A stretch of DNA of 64,000 nt from positions 1-64,000 of the forward strand of contig NZ_JBMFWL010000001.1 of assembly GCF_049965315.1 (NCBI RefSeq), in the 5' to 3' direction. This DNA is from Acidithiobacillus_B sp049965315 (GTDB lineage: Bacteria; Pseudomonadota; Gammaproteobacteria; Acidithiobacillales; Acidithiobacillaceae). This document shows positions 16,179-25,522 of this stretch, in pieces. The position numbers and the translations under genes are program-made. Below the pieces are notes generated by a model, which was given only the letters and a program-made list of their open reading frames with translations, did no database searches and was not told the DNA's origin. Each line of letters begins with the position of its first letter. Positions within the stretch are counted from its first letter, which is position 1.

Positions 16179-17434
16179 TGGCCGCCGGTCACCACGGCAC
16201 CCAGCTTGAAGATGGGCAGATACATGGAAATGACCAGGGTGCCGATGATGACGCCGAGGACCACCATGATGGCCGGTTCCATGAGACTGGTCATCCGGTT
16301 GACGGCCTCGTCCACTTCGCCCTCATAGAAGTCCGCCACCTTGGCCAGCATCTCTTCCATGGCGCCCGACTCTTCGCCGATGGCGATCATTTGCGTGACC
16401 ATGGGCGGGAAGAGCCCCGTTTCCTTCAGGGGCTCGGAAAGCCGTGTACCCGAGGCCACGGCATCGCGGGCCTTGCTGATGGCGTTTTCGATGACGACAT
16501 TGCCGGAACTGCGGGCGATGGTTTCCAGGGACTCGGTCATGGGTACGCCGGCGCCGTGCATGGTGGAGAAGGTGCGGGTAAAGCGGGCAATGGCGCCCTT
16601 GAGCATGACATCGCCAATGACCGGCATGCGCAGGAGCAGGCGATCCCAGATCTCCCGGAAGCGCCGCGAGTGCTTATGGGCGTAGACCATGGCCGCCACG
16701 CCGCCGATGGGAATCCCGAAGACCAGGAACCAGTAACGCACGAACTCGTTGGAGACATTGATCACGAATTGGGTGAGCACCGGCAGGTTGGCGCCAAAAC
16801 TGGTGAATAACTGCGCAAAACGGGGAATCACGAAGATCATGAGGATGGCCGTCACGCCGAAGGCCACGGTGACAATGGCGGAGGGATAAAACATGGCGGA
16901 TTTGATCTTGCTCTTGAGGGCCAGGCTTTTTTCGCGGTAGGTGGCGAGCTTGAGCAGGATGGTATCGAGAATACCGCCCATCTCGCCCGCCGCCACCAGA
17001 GCCACATAGAGGCGATCGAAATAGGCGGGAAAATGGGCAAAGGCCTCGGAGAGCCGCTCGCCTTCCTCCAGATGGCGCTTCACGTCCATCATCAGCTTGC
17101 GCATGCCCCGTTTGCCGGTGCCCTTGCCCAGCAGGTCGATGGCCTGCACCACGGGCAGGCCGGCGTTGATCATGGTGGCAAGCTGCCGGGTCATGACCAC
17201 GATGTCCTTTTCCTTGACCCGCCCGCCGCCAAAAAGGGGCTGCGCCTGCTTGCGCACCGTGGTGGGGTTGAGGCCCATGCGCCGCAAGGTGGCGCGCACC
17301 ACCGCCAGCGAGGCCGCTTCCATCTCGCCCTTGCGCAGGTTGCCGTTGGGCTCCTTGGCCTCCCAGTTGTAGACGTCCCGTTTCGGTTCGCGCAGCTTTT
17401 TGCCGCCCGCCCTGTCCTGCATCGCTTGCGCCAT
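16175..17434 (-). CDS. pilC: Type IV pilus inner-membrane platform protein PilC
   Basis: PilC/GspF family protein of 419 residues. It forms the inner-membrane platform that couples the PilB and PilT motors to pilus fibre assembly. Two GspF domains are visible, each followed by hydrophobic segments; the second half repeats the pattern IARFTRTFSTMHGAGVPM seen in the first as VMTRQLATMINAGLPV. Conserved ESGAMEEMLAKVADFYEGEV and a C-terminal transmembrane segment are present. The ATG at 17434 is favoured over a GTG two codons upstream because the GGAGAGGGAG ribosome-binding site is better spaced. It lies downstream of pilB. Confidence 0.95.
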   Translation of the reverse strand: MAQAMQDRAGGKKLREPKRDVYNWEAKEPNGNLRKGEMEAASLAVVRATLRRMGLNPTTVRKQAQPLFGGGRVKEKDIVVMTRQLATMINAGLPVVQAIDLLGKGTGKRGMRKLMMDVKRHLEEGERLSEAFAHFPAYFDRLYVALVAAGEMGGILDTILLKLATYREKSLALKSKIKSAMFYPSAIVTVAFGVTAILMIFVIPRFAQLFTSFGANLPVLTQFVINVSNEFVRYWFLVFGIPIGGVAAMVYAHKHSRRFREIWDRLLLRMPVIGDVMLKGAIARFTRTFSTMHGAGVPMTESLETIARSSGNVVIENAISKARDAVASGTRLSEPLKETGLFPPMVTQMIAIGEESGAMEEMLAKVADFYEGEVDEAVNRMTSLMEPAIMVVLGVIIGTLVISMYLPIFKLGAVVTGGH

Positions 17435-17488
17435 GGTCACTCCCTCTCCGGCTCGTCTGCCGCGCCGGAAAATAATTGAATCAATCGA

Positions 17489-19198
17489 TTATAAATTGGT
17501 GACCCGCAAGACTTCATCCAGGCTGGTCGCCCCTTCCCTTACCCGCCGCAGCCCCGACTGGCGCATGGTGATGACACCTTCCTGGGCGGCCTGGCGCGCC
17601 AGGTCGATGGAGGTGCCGCCGCGCATGATGATCTCACGCATGGCATCGCTCACCGGCATCACCTGGTAGAGCCCAAGGCGCCCTTTATAGCCGGTATTAT
17701 TGCACTTTTCACAGCCCGTCGCCGTCATGGGCCGCCAGCCGGTCAGTTCCTCGGCCTGGAAACCGGCCTCCAGGAGGGCCGGATCCGGGATCTTGGCGGG
17801 TTTTTTGCAATGGACGCAGAGCTTGCGGGCGAGGCGCTGGGCCATGACGAGATGCACGGAGCCAGCGATGTTGTAGGTGGGAATGCCCATGTTCTCCAGG
17901 CGGGTGAGGCTCTGGGGCGCATCATTGGTATGCAGGGTGGCCAGCACCAGATGTCCGGTCTGGGCGGCCTTGATGGCCGTTTCCGCGGTTTCCAGGTCGC
18001 GCACCTCGCCCACCATGATGATGTCCGGGTCCTGGCGCAGGAAAGAGCGCAGGGCTGCGGCAAAGCTCAGGCCGATGCGCTCGTTGACGTTGACCTGGTT
18101 GATGCCGTAGACGGTGATTTCCACCGGGTCTTCGGCGGTGCTGATATTCACATCGCCGGTGTTCAGGATGTTCAGCGCCGTATACAGCGTGGTGGTCTTG
18201 CCCGAGCCGGTCGGGCCGGTGACCAGGATCATGCCGTAGGGGCGGCGGATGGCGTCTTCAAAGGCCTTTTGCTGCTCGGGAAGAAAACCCAGTTGATCGA
18301 TGCCCACCCGCGAGCTGGCGGGATCGAGAATACGCAGGACGATGGTCTCGCCATTGGTGGTGGGCAGAAAGGAGACGCGGAAATCGATCACGCGATCCGG
18401 CGGTATGCGCACCCGCAGACGCCCATCCTGGGGCAGGCGGCGTTCGGAGATATCCAGACGGCAGAGGATCTTGAGGCGCGAGGTAACCCCGTCGCGCAAC
18501 TGGACCGGCGGGTGGAGGACGTCATGGAGGACGCCGTCCATCCGGTAGCGGACGCGCACGTCCTTTTCGTAGGGCTCGATGTGGATATCCGAAGCCCCGC
18601 GTTGAATGGCGTCCAGGAGGAGCTGCTGGGCGAAGCGCACCACCGGCGCATCCTCGACACCTTCCTCCACCTTGGCCAGATCGAATTCTTCCTGCTCCTC
18701 CGCCGCGGTCGCCGCCTGCTCGGCAAAAAGATCCGCCAGCCGCCCGCGCATACTGCCGGCACTGGCATCCACGGCCCGCGCCAGCTTGTCGGCCTCGACG
18801 AGAACGGGGGTAACCTGCAGGCCGGTGTTGAACTTCACATCCTCCACCGCCTTGAAGTCCGTGGGGTCGGCCATGGCCAGATAGAGGACGTTTTCATGGC
18901 GGGACAGGGGCAGGACCTGATAGCGCTCCATGAGGCCGCGATCCAGCAGCCCCATGATCGTTTCGTCCAGGTCGACGGCATTGAGGTCCAGCATCGGCAC
19001 GCCGTAGCGCTCGGAGAGATAGGCCATGAGGGCCGCGGGCTGGACCGCGCCATGTTCCACCAGCGAGAAGATCAGCGGCTTTTTGCTTCGCGCTGCCTTT
19101 TCCGCCGTGCTGCGCAGCACAGTCTCTTCCCCGAGGCCGTTGGCCACCAGGGCGCGCAGCAGAGGCGTTAACGCGGTGCTTTCTGGGTTTGTAGCCAT
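17489..19198 (-). CDS. pilB: Type IV pilus assembly ATPase PilB
   Basis: Secretion ATPase of 569 residues that powers pilus extension. The N-terminal MshEN/GspE-N region is followed by SDIHIEPYEKDVRVRYRMDG, Walker A GPTGSGKTTTLYTAL, the Asp box, Walker B QDPDIIMVGEVRDLETAETA and the His box TGHLVLATLHTNDA. Four cysteines in CVHCKKP and GCEKCNNTGYKGR make the zinc site near the C-terminus. The ATG at 19198 lies 31 bases inside the 3' end of aroE on the same strand. Pilin (pilA) is not in the window. A pilus could serve attachment, twitching or DNA uptake with ComF; which of these applies here is unknown. Confidence 0.96.
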   Translation of the reverse strand: MATNPESTALTPLLRALVANGLGEETVLRSTAEKAARSKKPLIFSLVEHGAVQPAALMAYLSERYGVPMLDLNAVDLDETIMGLLDRGLMERYQVLPLSRHENVLYLAMADPTDFKAVEDVKFNTGLQVTPVLVEADKLARAVDASAGSMRGRLADLFAEQAATAAEEQEEFDLAKVEEGVEDAPVVRFAQQLLLDAIQRGASDIHIEPYEKDVRVRYRMDGVLHDVLHPPVQLRDGVTSRLKILCRLDISERRLPQDGRLRVRIPPDRVIDFRVSFLPTTNGETIVLRILDPASSRVGIDQLGFLPEQQKAFEDAIRRPYGMILVTGPTGSGKTTTLYTALNILNTGDVNISTAEDPVEITVYGINQVNVNERIGLSFAAALRSFLRQDPDIIMVGEVRDLETAETAIKAAQTGHLVLATLHTNDAPQSLTRLENMGIPTYNIAGSVHLVMAQRLARKLCVHCKKPAKIPDPALLEAGFQAEELTGWRPMTATGCEKCNNTGYKGRLGLYQVMPVSDAMREIIMRGGTSIDLARQAAQEGVITMRQSGLRRVREGATSLDEVLRVTNL

Positions 19199-20049
19199 GC
19201 GCTCAATGTGTCCTGAATGGCCTTGCTCTGGGGAGCCAGGCCCGTCCATCCCTGAAAACTTTCCGCCCCTTGCTGGACCAGCATGCCCAAACCGTCCACG
19301 GTGCGCCGGCCGAGCCGGCGGGCGGCCCGCAACAAGGGCGTTTCCAGGGGGTTATAGACGATATCGCAGACAATGCCATCCGGGCGGAGCCGCTGCAGAT
19401 CCAGCTCGGGATGGTCCTCGCCCTGGAGGCCGCGGGAACTGGTATTGACCAGCAGGGCCGCTGCGGCCAAGGGCTGGGCCAGGGCCGCGGCCTCCAGGGG
19501 CAGGGGTTGCACGGGGAACTGGGGGAATTGCCGGGCCAGGGCCGCAGCGCGGGGGAGATGGCGATTGGCCAGGAAGATCGGCGCGCAGCCGGCAACACCC
19601 AGGGCGTAAATGATGGCGCGGGCAGCGCCCCCGGCACCGATGACCAGAGCGGCTCCGCCCCGCCAGTCCGTTCCGGCGGCAGCGCTGAGGGCGCGCGCAA
19701 AGCCGCTGGCATCGGTATTGTGGCCACGCATGCGCTGCTGGGTAAAATCCAGCGTGTTGACGGCGCCGATGGCCCTGGCCTCGGGCGTCAGCGCGTCCAG
19801 AAAGGGCAACACGGCCTCCTTGTGGGGTACGGTGACATTGACCCCGCGCACCCCCAAGGCCGGCAGACCGCGCAGGGCGGCCTCCAGGTGTGCGGCCTGC
19901 ACGGGGAAAGGGACATAGACCATGTCCACCCCCTGCTGTTCGGCAAAGAGGCGATGCATCCACGGCGATAGGCTATGCGCCACCGGGTCGCCGATGATGC
20001 CGTAGACGGCCGTCCTGCCGCTCGGCTGTCCGGGTGCTGCTATGGTCAT
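19168..20049 (-). CDS. aroE: Shikimate dehydrogenase
   Basis: NADP-dependent shikimate dehydrogenase of 293 residues. It reduces 3-dehydroshikimate to shikimate, the step after AroQ. Visible are YGIIGDPVAHSLSPWMH (substrate-binding serines), VNVTVPHKEAVLPFLD with the catalytic lysine, NTDASGFARAL, and the dinucleotide loop VIGAGGAARAIIYALG with an NR segment (LANRHLPRA). The ATG at 20049 has GGGGAG eight bases upstream. Two earlier in-frame ATGs (20064, 20088) exist; the first overlaps the anmK stop. The 3' end overlaps the pilB start. Confidence 0.94.
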   Translation of the reverse strand: MTIAAPGQPSGRTAVYGIIGDPVAHSLSPWMHRLFAEQQGVDMVYVPFPVQAAHLEAALRGLPALGVRGVNVTVPHKEAVLPFLDALTPEARAIGAVNTLDFTQQRMRGHNTDASGFARALSAAAGTDWRGGAALVIGAGGAARAIIYALGVAGCAPIFLANRHLPRAAALARQFPQFPVQPLPLEAAALAQPLAAAALLVNTSSRGLQGEDHPELDLQRLRPDGIVCDIVYNPLETPLLRAARRLGRRTVDGLGMLVQQGAESFQGWTGLAPQSKAIQDTLSAWLQTQKAPR

Positions 20050-20084
20050 CCCTCTGCTCCCCATCCGTTGCGGCCACCCATGAT

Positions 20085-21254
20085 TCATTTATTCTTATAC
20101 CGAATCATCTTCTTCATCAACAAAGGCCAGTTGCCGCCGGGATGGATGCCGCCCAGCACCACCATCCGCGCGGCGCCGGTTACCGCCGGCAGGTTGCCCG
20201 GACGGCCCAGGAGGCATTGGGCGCCGAGCCAGGCAAAGGCCAGCGCCTCCAGGGCCTGGCTGGGGATGCCCGTAGCCTGCGCACCGTGGACGATGCGGAT
20301 GGCGGGGAGCGCCCTTTGCAGGGCGGCGAGCAAGGCCGGGTTCTCCGCCCCGCCGCCAAAAACCAGCATCTCCGGGCTCTCCGGTGTCCAGCGCCGTACC
20401 GCCCGGGCAATGGACTGGGCGGTGAGGGCGAGCAAGGTCGCCATGAGATCTTCCACCCGCCCTTCCCATTCCCCCAGGAGCTTCGCCGCCAACGGCAGGC
20501 CAAAGGCCTCCCGTCCTGTGCTTTTGGGCGGGGGCGACAGAAAATAGGGCCAGTCCAGCCACTCGGCCAGAAGGGCTTGGTTCGCCACCCCCGCCAAGGC
20601 CATGCGCCCCCCCTGATCGCAGTGGAGGCGGCCGCCGCTGTGCAGATCCGCCACGGCATCGAGGAGGACATTCCCCGGCCCCGTATCAAAGGCCAGTATC
20701 GGACGGGGATCATGGCTGCCCGGCAACCAGGTAAGATTGGCCATGCCGCCCAGATTGAGGATCAGGCGCGGCCCCGGGGCGGCAAAGATGTGCTGGTGAA
20801 AGGGCGGCACCAGGGGTGCTCCCTGTCCTCCGGCCGCCACATCGGCGCGGCGGAAATCATTCACCACCGTCAGCCCCGTCGCCGCCACGGCATCGGCGGC
20901 GGAGCCGATCTGCAGCGTGAAGCCCTCGCTACCCGCAGGCTGATGGCGAATGGTCTGACCATGGATGGCGATAAAGTCCACGGGACCGAGGCCGTGCATG
21001 GCGTCCCGCGCGACGACCCCGTAGAACTGCCCCAGGCGCCGGTCCAGGCGCGCGGCGGCCTCCACCGTCAGGGCATCGTTGGCGGCCAGCACCGCAGCGC
21101 GCAGGTCCGGGGGATAGGGCGTATCGACCCAGCCGCGGAAGCGGCAATGGCCATCGGCGCCCAGCTCCAGACGTGCGGCATCGACGCCGTCGGCGCTGGT
21201 CCCGGACATGAGACCCAGTCCGCGCAGGACGCCTTTCGGCCCGGCGCCATTCAT
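20085..21254 (-). CDS. anmK: 1,6-anhydro-N-acetylmuramic acid kinase
   Basis: Sugar kinase of 389 residues in the AnmK family. It phosphorylates and hydrolyses 1,6-anhydroMurNAc, the sugar released by lytic transglycosylases, for peptidoglycan recycling. Visible are the ATP-binding motif GLMSGTSADGVDAARLEL at the N-terminus, IHGQTIRHQP, ILNLGGMANLTWLP, AFDTGPGNVLLDAV and LVFGGGAENPALL. The ATG at 21254 is used. It is followed on the same strand by aroE, whose first possible ATG overlaps this stop. A lytic transglycosylase in the same window makes the substrate. Confidence 0.95.
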   Translation of the reverse strand: MNGAGPKGVLRGLGLMSGTSADGVDAARLELGADGHCRFRGWVDTPYPPDLRAAVLAANDALTVEAAARLDRRLGQFYGVVARDAMHGLGPVDFIAIHGQTIRHQPAGSEGFTLQIGSAADAVAATGLTVVNDFRRADVAAGGQGAPLVPPFHQHIFAAPGPRLILNLGGMANLTWLPGSHDPRPILAFDTGPGNVLLDAVADLHSGGRLHCDQGGRMALAGVANQALLAEWLDWPYFLSPPPKSTGREAFGLPLAAKLLGEWEGRVEDLMATLLALTAQSIARAVRRWTPESPEMLVFGGGAENPALLAALQRALPAIRIVHGAQATGIPSQALEALAFAWLGAQCLLGRPGNLPAVTGAARMVVLGGIHPGGNWPLLMKKMIRYKNK

Positions 21255-21302
21255 CCGCCAGGCCCCTAAGCGCCGCCGTCCCGACTACCCGGAAAGAGGA
21301 GC

Positions 21303-21785
21303 TCAGTGCCCCTCTTCGCCAGCCCCATGCACATGCCCGTGGGCCAGCTCTTCCGCCGTGGCATCGCGCACGCCCAGCACCGTCACGTCGAAGTTCAGCG
21401 TCATGCCCGCCAAGGGATGATTGAGATCGACGGTGACATCATCGCCCTCGATATCGATCACCGTGGCCATCTTGCTGCCTTCTTCGGTCATGGTTTCGAA
21501 CTGCATGCCCACTTCCAGCTCTTCCGGATCATCAAAGTCCTCGACGCCCACCACCTCGACAAGGTCCTCTTCCCAGTCGCCATAGCCCGCTTCGGGGGGA
21601 ATGGATACCTGTACCTTGTCGCCGGCGCGGTGCCCGGCCAGGGCATTTTCCAGACCGGGGATGATGCCGTGGTGACCATGCAGATAGATGAGGGGTTCTT
21701 CGCCCTCGGAGCTGTCGATGAGCTCGCCTTCTTCATCGGTGAGCGTGTAGTCAATGGTTACAACCTTGTCCTTGGCGACGATCAT
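21303..21785 (-). CDS. slyD: FKBP-type peptidyl-prolyl isomerase SlyD
   Basis: SlyD-type prolyl isomerase and chaperone of about 160 residues. The FKBP fold is split by an insert-in-flap chaperone domain. Visible are DYTLTDEEGELIDSSEGEEP, LIYLHGHHGIIPGLENALAG, the flap region (PPEAGYGDWEED) and VDLNHPLAGMTLNFDVTV. The C-terminus ends in a short histidine-rich tail (HGHVHGAGEEGH), a reduced form of the metal-binding tail that in E. coli SlyD delivers nickel to hydrogenase. The ATG at 21785 has AAAGGA at eight bases; another in-frame ATG is three codons upstream. Confidence 0.93.
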   Translation of the reverse strand: MIVAKDKVVTIDYTLTDEEGELIDSSEGEEPLIYLHGHHGIIPGLENALAGHRAGDKVQVSIPPEAGYGDWEEDLVEVVGVEDFDDPEELEVGMQFETMTEEGSKMATVIDIEGDDVTVDLNHPLAGMTLNFDVTVLGVRDATAEELAHGHVHGAGEEGH

Positions 21786-21818
21786 GGTGCGCATCCTTTG
21801 CTGGGGTGTAGGGGTAGT

Positions 21819-22859
21819 TTATCCCGCCGTGGCGGAAACGGCAAAATCCTTTGCCGCCCCATGCTCTCCCGTCTGCAGCGCCTCGTCCCATCCCTCCAGG
21901 TGGGGGAGGAGGATGCTCGCCAGGGCCTCGATCCAGGCCGGATCGTCATTGAGGGCCGGGATATAATGCATTTCCTTGCCGCCGGCGTGGAGAAAGCCTT
22001 CCTTGCCTTCCATGGCGATCTCTTCCAGGGTCTCCAGGCAATCGGCGGCAAAGCCGGGGCAAAAGCAGTCCACCCGTTCCACCCCTGCCTTCGCCAGGGA
22101 CTGCAGGGTCTGGCCGGTATAGGGCCCCAGCCATTTGGCCGGACCAAAGCGGCTCTGAAAGGTCTGCACCCAGGCCTCCGGCGGCAAGCCCAATTCCGCC
22201 ACGAGGAGTTCCGTGCTGCGCTCGCACTGGCGGCGATAGGGGTCGCCCAGGGCAACGCAGCGTTCGGGCAGGCCGTGGAAGGAGATCAGCAGGCGATCGG
22301 GCTGGCCGTGGGCCTGCCAATAGCTGCGCACCCGTCCCGCCAAGGCGGCAATATAGGCCGGGTGATCGTGCCAGTCGCGGATCATGCGCAGCTCGGGAAT
22401 CTCGCGCTGTCCCCGCAGGATTGCCGCGACCGCGTCAAAGGTGGAGGCGGTGGTGGCAGCGGCATACTGGGGATAGAGGGGAACCAGAAGAATCCGCGTG
22501 CAACCCTGCTGGCGCAGGGCGGCCAGCCCGGCGGCCAGGGCGGGGTTGCCATAACGCATGGCCAGTTCCACCCGCACCTGACCGTGAAAGCGCGCCTGCA
22601 GCAGGGCGCCCAAAGCATCGCTCTGGCGCTGGCTGTAGACCAGGAGGGGGGATCCCTCGGGCATCCACACTCTGGCGTAGGCCCGCGCCGAGCGGGCGGG
22701 GCGCGTCAGGAGAATGGGGCCATTGAGGATGGGCCACCAGAGCAGACGGGGGATCTCCACCACCCGCGGATCGCTGAGGAACTCGCGCAGGTAGCGGCGC
22801 ACGGCGCCGGTTTCGGGGGCGTCGGGAGTGCCCAGGTTCACGAGCAGGATACCGATCAC
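21819..22859 (-). CDS. hemH: Ferrochelatase
   Basis: Protohaem ferrochelatase of 346 residues. It inserts ferrous iron into protoporphyrin IX, the last step of protohaem synthesis. The N-terminal IGILLVNLGTPDAPETGAVR is diagnostic; LLISFHGLPERCVALGDPY contains the metal-binding histidine, and FCPGFAADCLETLEEIAMEG holds the second conserved region with its acidic ligands. The start is a GTG at 22859, overlapping the xth stop by four bases. Longer upstream reading is out of family. Haem demand is clear from the many haem proteins in the window. Confidence 0.94.
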   Translation of the reverse strand: MIGILLVNLGTPDAPETGAVRRYLREFLSDPRVVEIPRLLWWPILNGPILLTRPARSARAYARVWMPEGSPLLVYSQRQSDALGALLQARFHGQVRVELAMRYGNPALAAGLAALRQQGCTRILLVPLYPQYAAATTASTFDAVAAILRGQREIPELRMIRDWHDHPAYIAALAGRVRSYWQAHGQPDRLLISFHGLPERCVALGDPYRRQCERSTELLVAELGLPPEAWVQTFQSRFGPAKWLGPYTGQTLQSLAKAGVERVDCFCPGFAADCLETLEEIAMEGKEGFLHAGGKEMHYIPALNDDPAWIEALASILLPHLEGWDEALQTGEHGAAKDFAVSATAG

Positions 22860-23629
22860 GGGAGGTCCCCCAGGTCGAGCCAGATCGGCGCATGATCCGA
22901 AGGGCGTTCCGCGCGACGCGCCTCGCGGTCGATGCCGGCGGCCCCCAGGACCGGCAGGAGGGCGGATGAAACCAGGATCAGGTCGATACGCAGGCCAAGA
23001 TCGCGGCGGAACATGGCGGCCCGATAATCCCACCAGCTCCAGGCCCGGGCTTCGGGATAGAGATGGCGGAAGCTGTCGTGGAAACCCAGTTCATGGATGC
23101 CGGCCAGGGCCGCACGCTCGGCGGGGGAGCAGAGAACCTCCTCGCCCCAGGCCCCAGGATCGTAGACATCCATATCCGTGGGCGCGATGTTGAAGTCGCC
23201 GAGAAGCGCCAGGCGAGGATGGCGAAGCAGTTCGTCGGCCAGAAACGCCCGCAGCCGCGCCAGCCAAGCGAGCTTGTAGGCATATTTGTCGCTAGCCACG
23301 GACTGTCCATTGGGCACATAGACATTCACTACCCGCAAGGGGCCGACGCTCGCGGCGCACAGACGGGCCTGACTGTCATCCCCGTCCGGCCAGCCGCATA
23401 GAGGATCTACGGGTGTGGCCCGGCTGAGGATGGCGACGCCGTTGTAGCTGGGCTGACCATGGAAAAGCGCATGATAACCAAGCGCCCGCAGGGCCTCGAC
23501 AGGAAACTGGGCATCGGTGAGCTTGGTCTCCTGCAAACAGAGCACATCCGGCTGCTGCGCGGCGAGCCAGTCCAGCACCTGCGGCAGGCGCACCTTGAGG
23601 GAATTCACATTCCAAGCGGAAATTTTCAT
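22856..23629 (-). CDS. xth: Exodeoxyribonuclease III / AP endonuclease
   Basis: Exonuclease III family enzyme of 257 residues. It cleaves DNA at abasic sites and removes 3' blocking groups in base-excision repair. Visible are the N-terminal MKISAWNVNSLKVRLPQVL, LCLQETKLTDAQFP (metal-binding Glu), VVNVYVPNGQSV, LLGDFNIAPTDMDVYDP (catalytic Asp and Asn) and the C-terminal PSDHAPIWLDL Asp-His dyad. The ATG at 23629 starts at the conserved first strand. It is translationally coupled to hemH. A second, distinct family member is encoded on the opposite strand at 25522-26283. Confidence 0.94.
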   Translation of the reverse strand: MKISAWNVNSLKVRLPQVLDWLAAQQPDVLCLQETKLTDAQFPVEALRALGYHALFHGQPSYNGVAILSRATPVDPLCGWPDGDDSQARLCAASVGPLRVVNVYVPNGQSVASDKYAYKLAWLARLRAFLADELLRHPRLALLGDFNIAPTDMDVYDPGAWGEEVLCSPAERAALAGIHELGFHDSFRHLYPEARAWSWWDYRAAMFRRDLGLRIDLILVSSALLPVLGAAGIDREARRAERPSDHAPIWLDLGDLP

Positions 23630-23678
23630 GGCCACTGCGCGCCCCGTCCAATCCCGGGATAGGGCGTCCGTTCCCCCC

Positions 23679-24281
23679 TCATTGCGGCTCGGTCTGAGCG
23701 ACGCTGGGCCGGTCATGGAGGCTGTGAAGCCAGGCGACCAGGTCGGGAAACTGGACGAGGAAATCCGGCGCGCGCAGGTCCACATAGGCCGTGGCAGCGA
23801 CGGCGGCTATCTGCTGGAGGGGCAGCACCGGGAGATCGCGGCCATGAGTCCACGCGGCGCTTTCCCGCTGCAGGGTGGTGAGGCCGGCGACCACCTTGCC
23901 GCGCAAGCGGAGCAGCAAGGCCTGATCCTGGCAGTCCTTGGAGCGGCGTTGCTCCTGGACCCAGGCCACCGTGGCATCCATGATGCCGCCGGCCAGGGCC
24001 TCGCTGCGCAGGGCGCGCAAGCGCCCCTCGGGATCGTGGGGGATGATGGCCGGATCAGGACGAAATTGTTCCAGAAACTGGACAATGACCGCCGAGTCAT
24101 AGATGGGCTCGCCGTCATTGCGCAGCAATACCGGGACCTTGCCCAAGGGATTGTGGGCCAGGGCGGGGTGATCACTGGCGCGCAGATCCACCCACTCCAC
24201 GTCGCAAGCTATTCCTTTTTCCATGAGCACCATACGCACCTTGCGGGCGTAGGGGCTGGTCTGGGTCGCAAAGAGTCGCAT
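23679..24281 (-). CDS. Glutathione S-transferase family protein
   Basis: GST-fold protein of 200 residues. The thioredoxin-like N-terminal domain has MRLFATQTSPYARKVRMVL, NPLGKVPVLLRNDGEPIYDS (cis-Pro and glutathione-contacting motif) and VIVQFLEQ. An all-helical C-terminal domain follows. It resembles the YibF-type bacterial GSTs, whose substrates are undefined. SspA-like proteins share the fold, but sspB is 14 kb away and the sequence looks more like YibF. It diverges from rlmJ; the gap is about 80 bases. Confidence 0.82.
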   Translation of the reverse strand: MRLFATQTSPYARKVRMVLMEKGIACDVEWVDLRASDHPALAHNPLGKVPVLLRNDGEPIYDSAVIVQFLEQFRPDPAIIPHDPEGRLRALRSEALAGGIMDATVAWVQEQRRSKDCQDQALLLRLRGKVVAGLTTLQRESAAWTHGRDLPVLPLQQIAAVAATAYVDLRAPDFLVQFPDLVAWLHSLHDRPSVAQTEPQ

Positions 24282-24364
24282 AAATCCCCCTTGTCGGCGT
24301 GCGCCGTTCGACGTTGAATTCTGTTATCATGGCGAAAGCCCCGACCAAAGCCAAGCCAAAATTC

Positions 24365-25207
24365 ATGAATTATGACCATCAGTTTCATGCCGGGAATGCC
24401 GCCGACTGCTGCAAGCATCTGGCCCTGACCCTGTCCTTGCAGGCCCTGACCCGCAAGGACGCGCCCCTGGCCTACATCGACACCCACGCCGGCGCCGCGC
24501 GCTACGCCCTGGCCCGGGAAGGGGAATACCGGGAGGGGATCGGTCGCCTGTGGAGCGACCGGCGCAGCCTCGTGCATGCCGCAACCTGGTTGAAAACCGT
24601 AGCGGCGGCCAATGCCGATGGCGCCTTGCGCCATTATCCCGGCTCGCCGGCCGTGGCCGCGGCCCTGCTGCGCCCTATGGACCGGATGGTCCTTTGCGAG
24701 CAGGAGGCAGAACCGGCCCAGGCGCTGCGCACCGCCATGGGCCGCCGTGCGCATACCAGCATTCTGGCGGAGAACGGGTACCGCGCCCTCTTCGCGCAAA
24801 TCCCGCCGGCGGAACGGCGCGGCTTGGTGCTGCTGGACCCGCCCTTCGAGGCCCGCGACGAATGGGAACGCCTGACCGACACCCTGCTGCGCGCTTACCA
24901 GATCTGGCCCCAGGGCGCGTACCTCGTCTGGTACCCCGTCAAGACCCGGGGCATCATTACCCGCTTCCTGCAGGGCTTGCGCGGCAAGCTGCCGGCTACG
25001 GTCATGGAGCTCCTGCAGCGTCCCGAAGAGGGCCGCGAGCGCCTCATCGGCAGCGGCCTGCTGATGGTCAACCCACCGTGGGGGGTGGTGGACAACCTGG
25101 CCGCCGCCCTCACGGAAATCGGTCCATCGCTGGCGGATCCGGCCATGGGCGGCCGCTGGTCCCTGCGCTGCGAGGGTTGGCCCAAGGCGCCCGTTCCTGC
25201 ACAATAA
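24365..25207 (+). CDS. rlmJ: 23S rRNA (adenine(2030)-N6)-methyltransferase RlmJ
   Basis: RlmJ family methyltransferase of 280 residues, the same length as the E. coli enzyme. It N6-methylates A2030 of 23S rRNA. The start MNYDHQFHAGNAADCCKH matches the family's RHSFHAGN-type N-terminus. The SAM-binding region includes YIDTHAGAARY, and the catalytic DPPF-type motif is in RRGLVLLDPPFEARDEWE, followed by YLVWYPVKTRG. An in-frame ATG 12 codons upstream exists but lacks family similarity. Confidence 0.92.
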   Translation: MNYDHQFHAGNAADCCKHLALTLSLQALTRKDAPLAYIDTHAGAARYALAREGEYREGIGRLWSDRRSLVHAATWLKTVAAANADGALRHYPGSPAVAAALLRPMDRMVLCEQEAEPAQALRTAMGRRAHTSILAENGYRALFAQIPPAERRGLVLLDPPFEARDEWERLTDTLLRAYQIWPQGAYLVWYPVKTRGIITRFLQGLRGKLPATVMELLQRPEEGRERLIGSGLLMVNPPWGVVDNLAAALTEIGPSLADPAMGGRWSLRCEGWPKAPVPAQ

Positions 25208-25231
25208 CCCCGGCATTCCAAGGATCTTTCC

Positions 25232-25522
25232 ATGAGTACCCCAGTCACCACCCTCCCCCCCGTCGCCCATGTGCGCAAGCTCCTTTTCTATGGTGGTCCC
25301 CACTCGCAGTTGGTCGGCGAGCTGGAAAACCGCCCCGAACAGGAACGCGGCGTAGCCGTGCTCTATCACCTCGCCTTGCGCTATGGCGTCATCAGCCCAA
25401 CGGCGGCACGGGAGGGCCTGGCCCTGCTGGTCACCGCAGGCCCCGCCGACGATGCTGCCCGGAAAATCCTGGAAAAGGTCATCGTCCAGGGCGATTTTCT
25501 GGCGGTACGGGTCCTGCGCTGA
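25232..25522 (+). CDS. Small conserved-looking protein of unknown function
   Basis: A 96-residue soluble protein I do not recognise. It has no signal peptide, transmembrane segment or cysteine. The middle (AVLYHLALRYGVISPTAAREGLALLVTA) looks alpha-helical, with a second helix after DDAARKILEKVIVQG. It begins 24 bases after rlmJ, and its TGA stop shares its last base with the ATG of the next gene (AP endonuclease). Translational coupling is therefore likely, and the gene belongs to the rlmJ-exo-prmB operon. GC content and codon use match the neighbours. Confidence 0.7.
   Translation: MSTPVTTLPPVAHVRKLLFYGGPHSQLVGELENRPEQERGVAVLYHLALRYGVISPTAAREGLALLVTAGPADDAARKILEKVIVQGDFLAVRVLR

Noticed and set aside
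23679..24281. GST-family gene as sspA
   Set aside because: sspB is 14 kb away and the sequence resembles YibF-type GSTs more than SspA.
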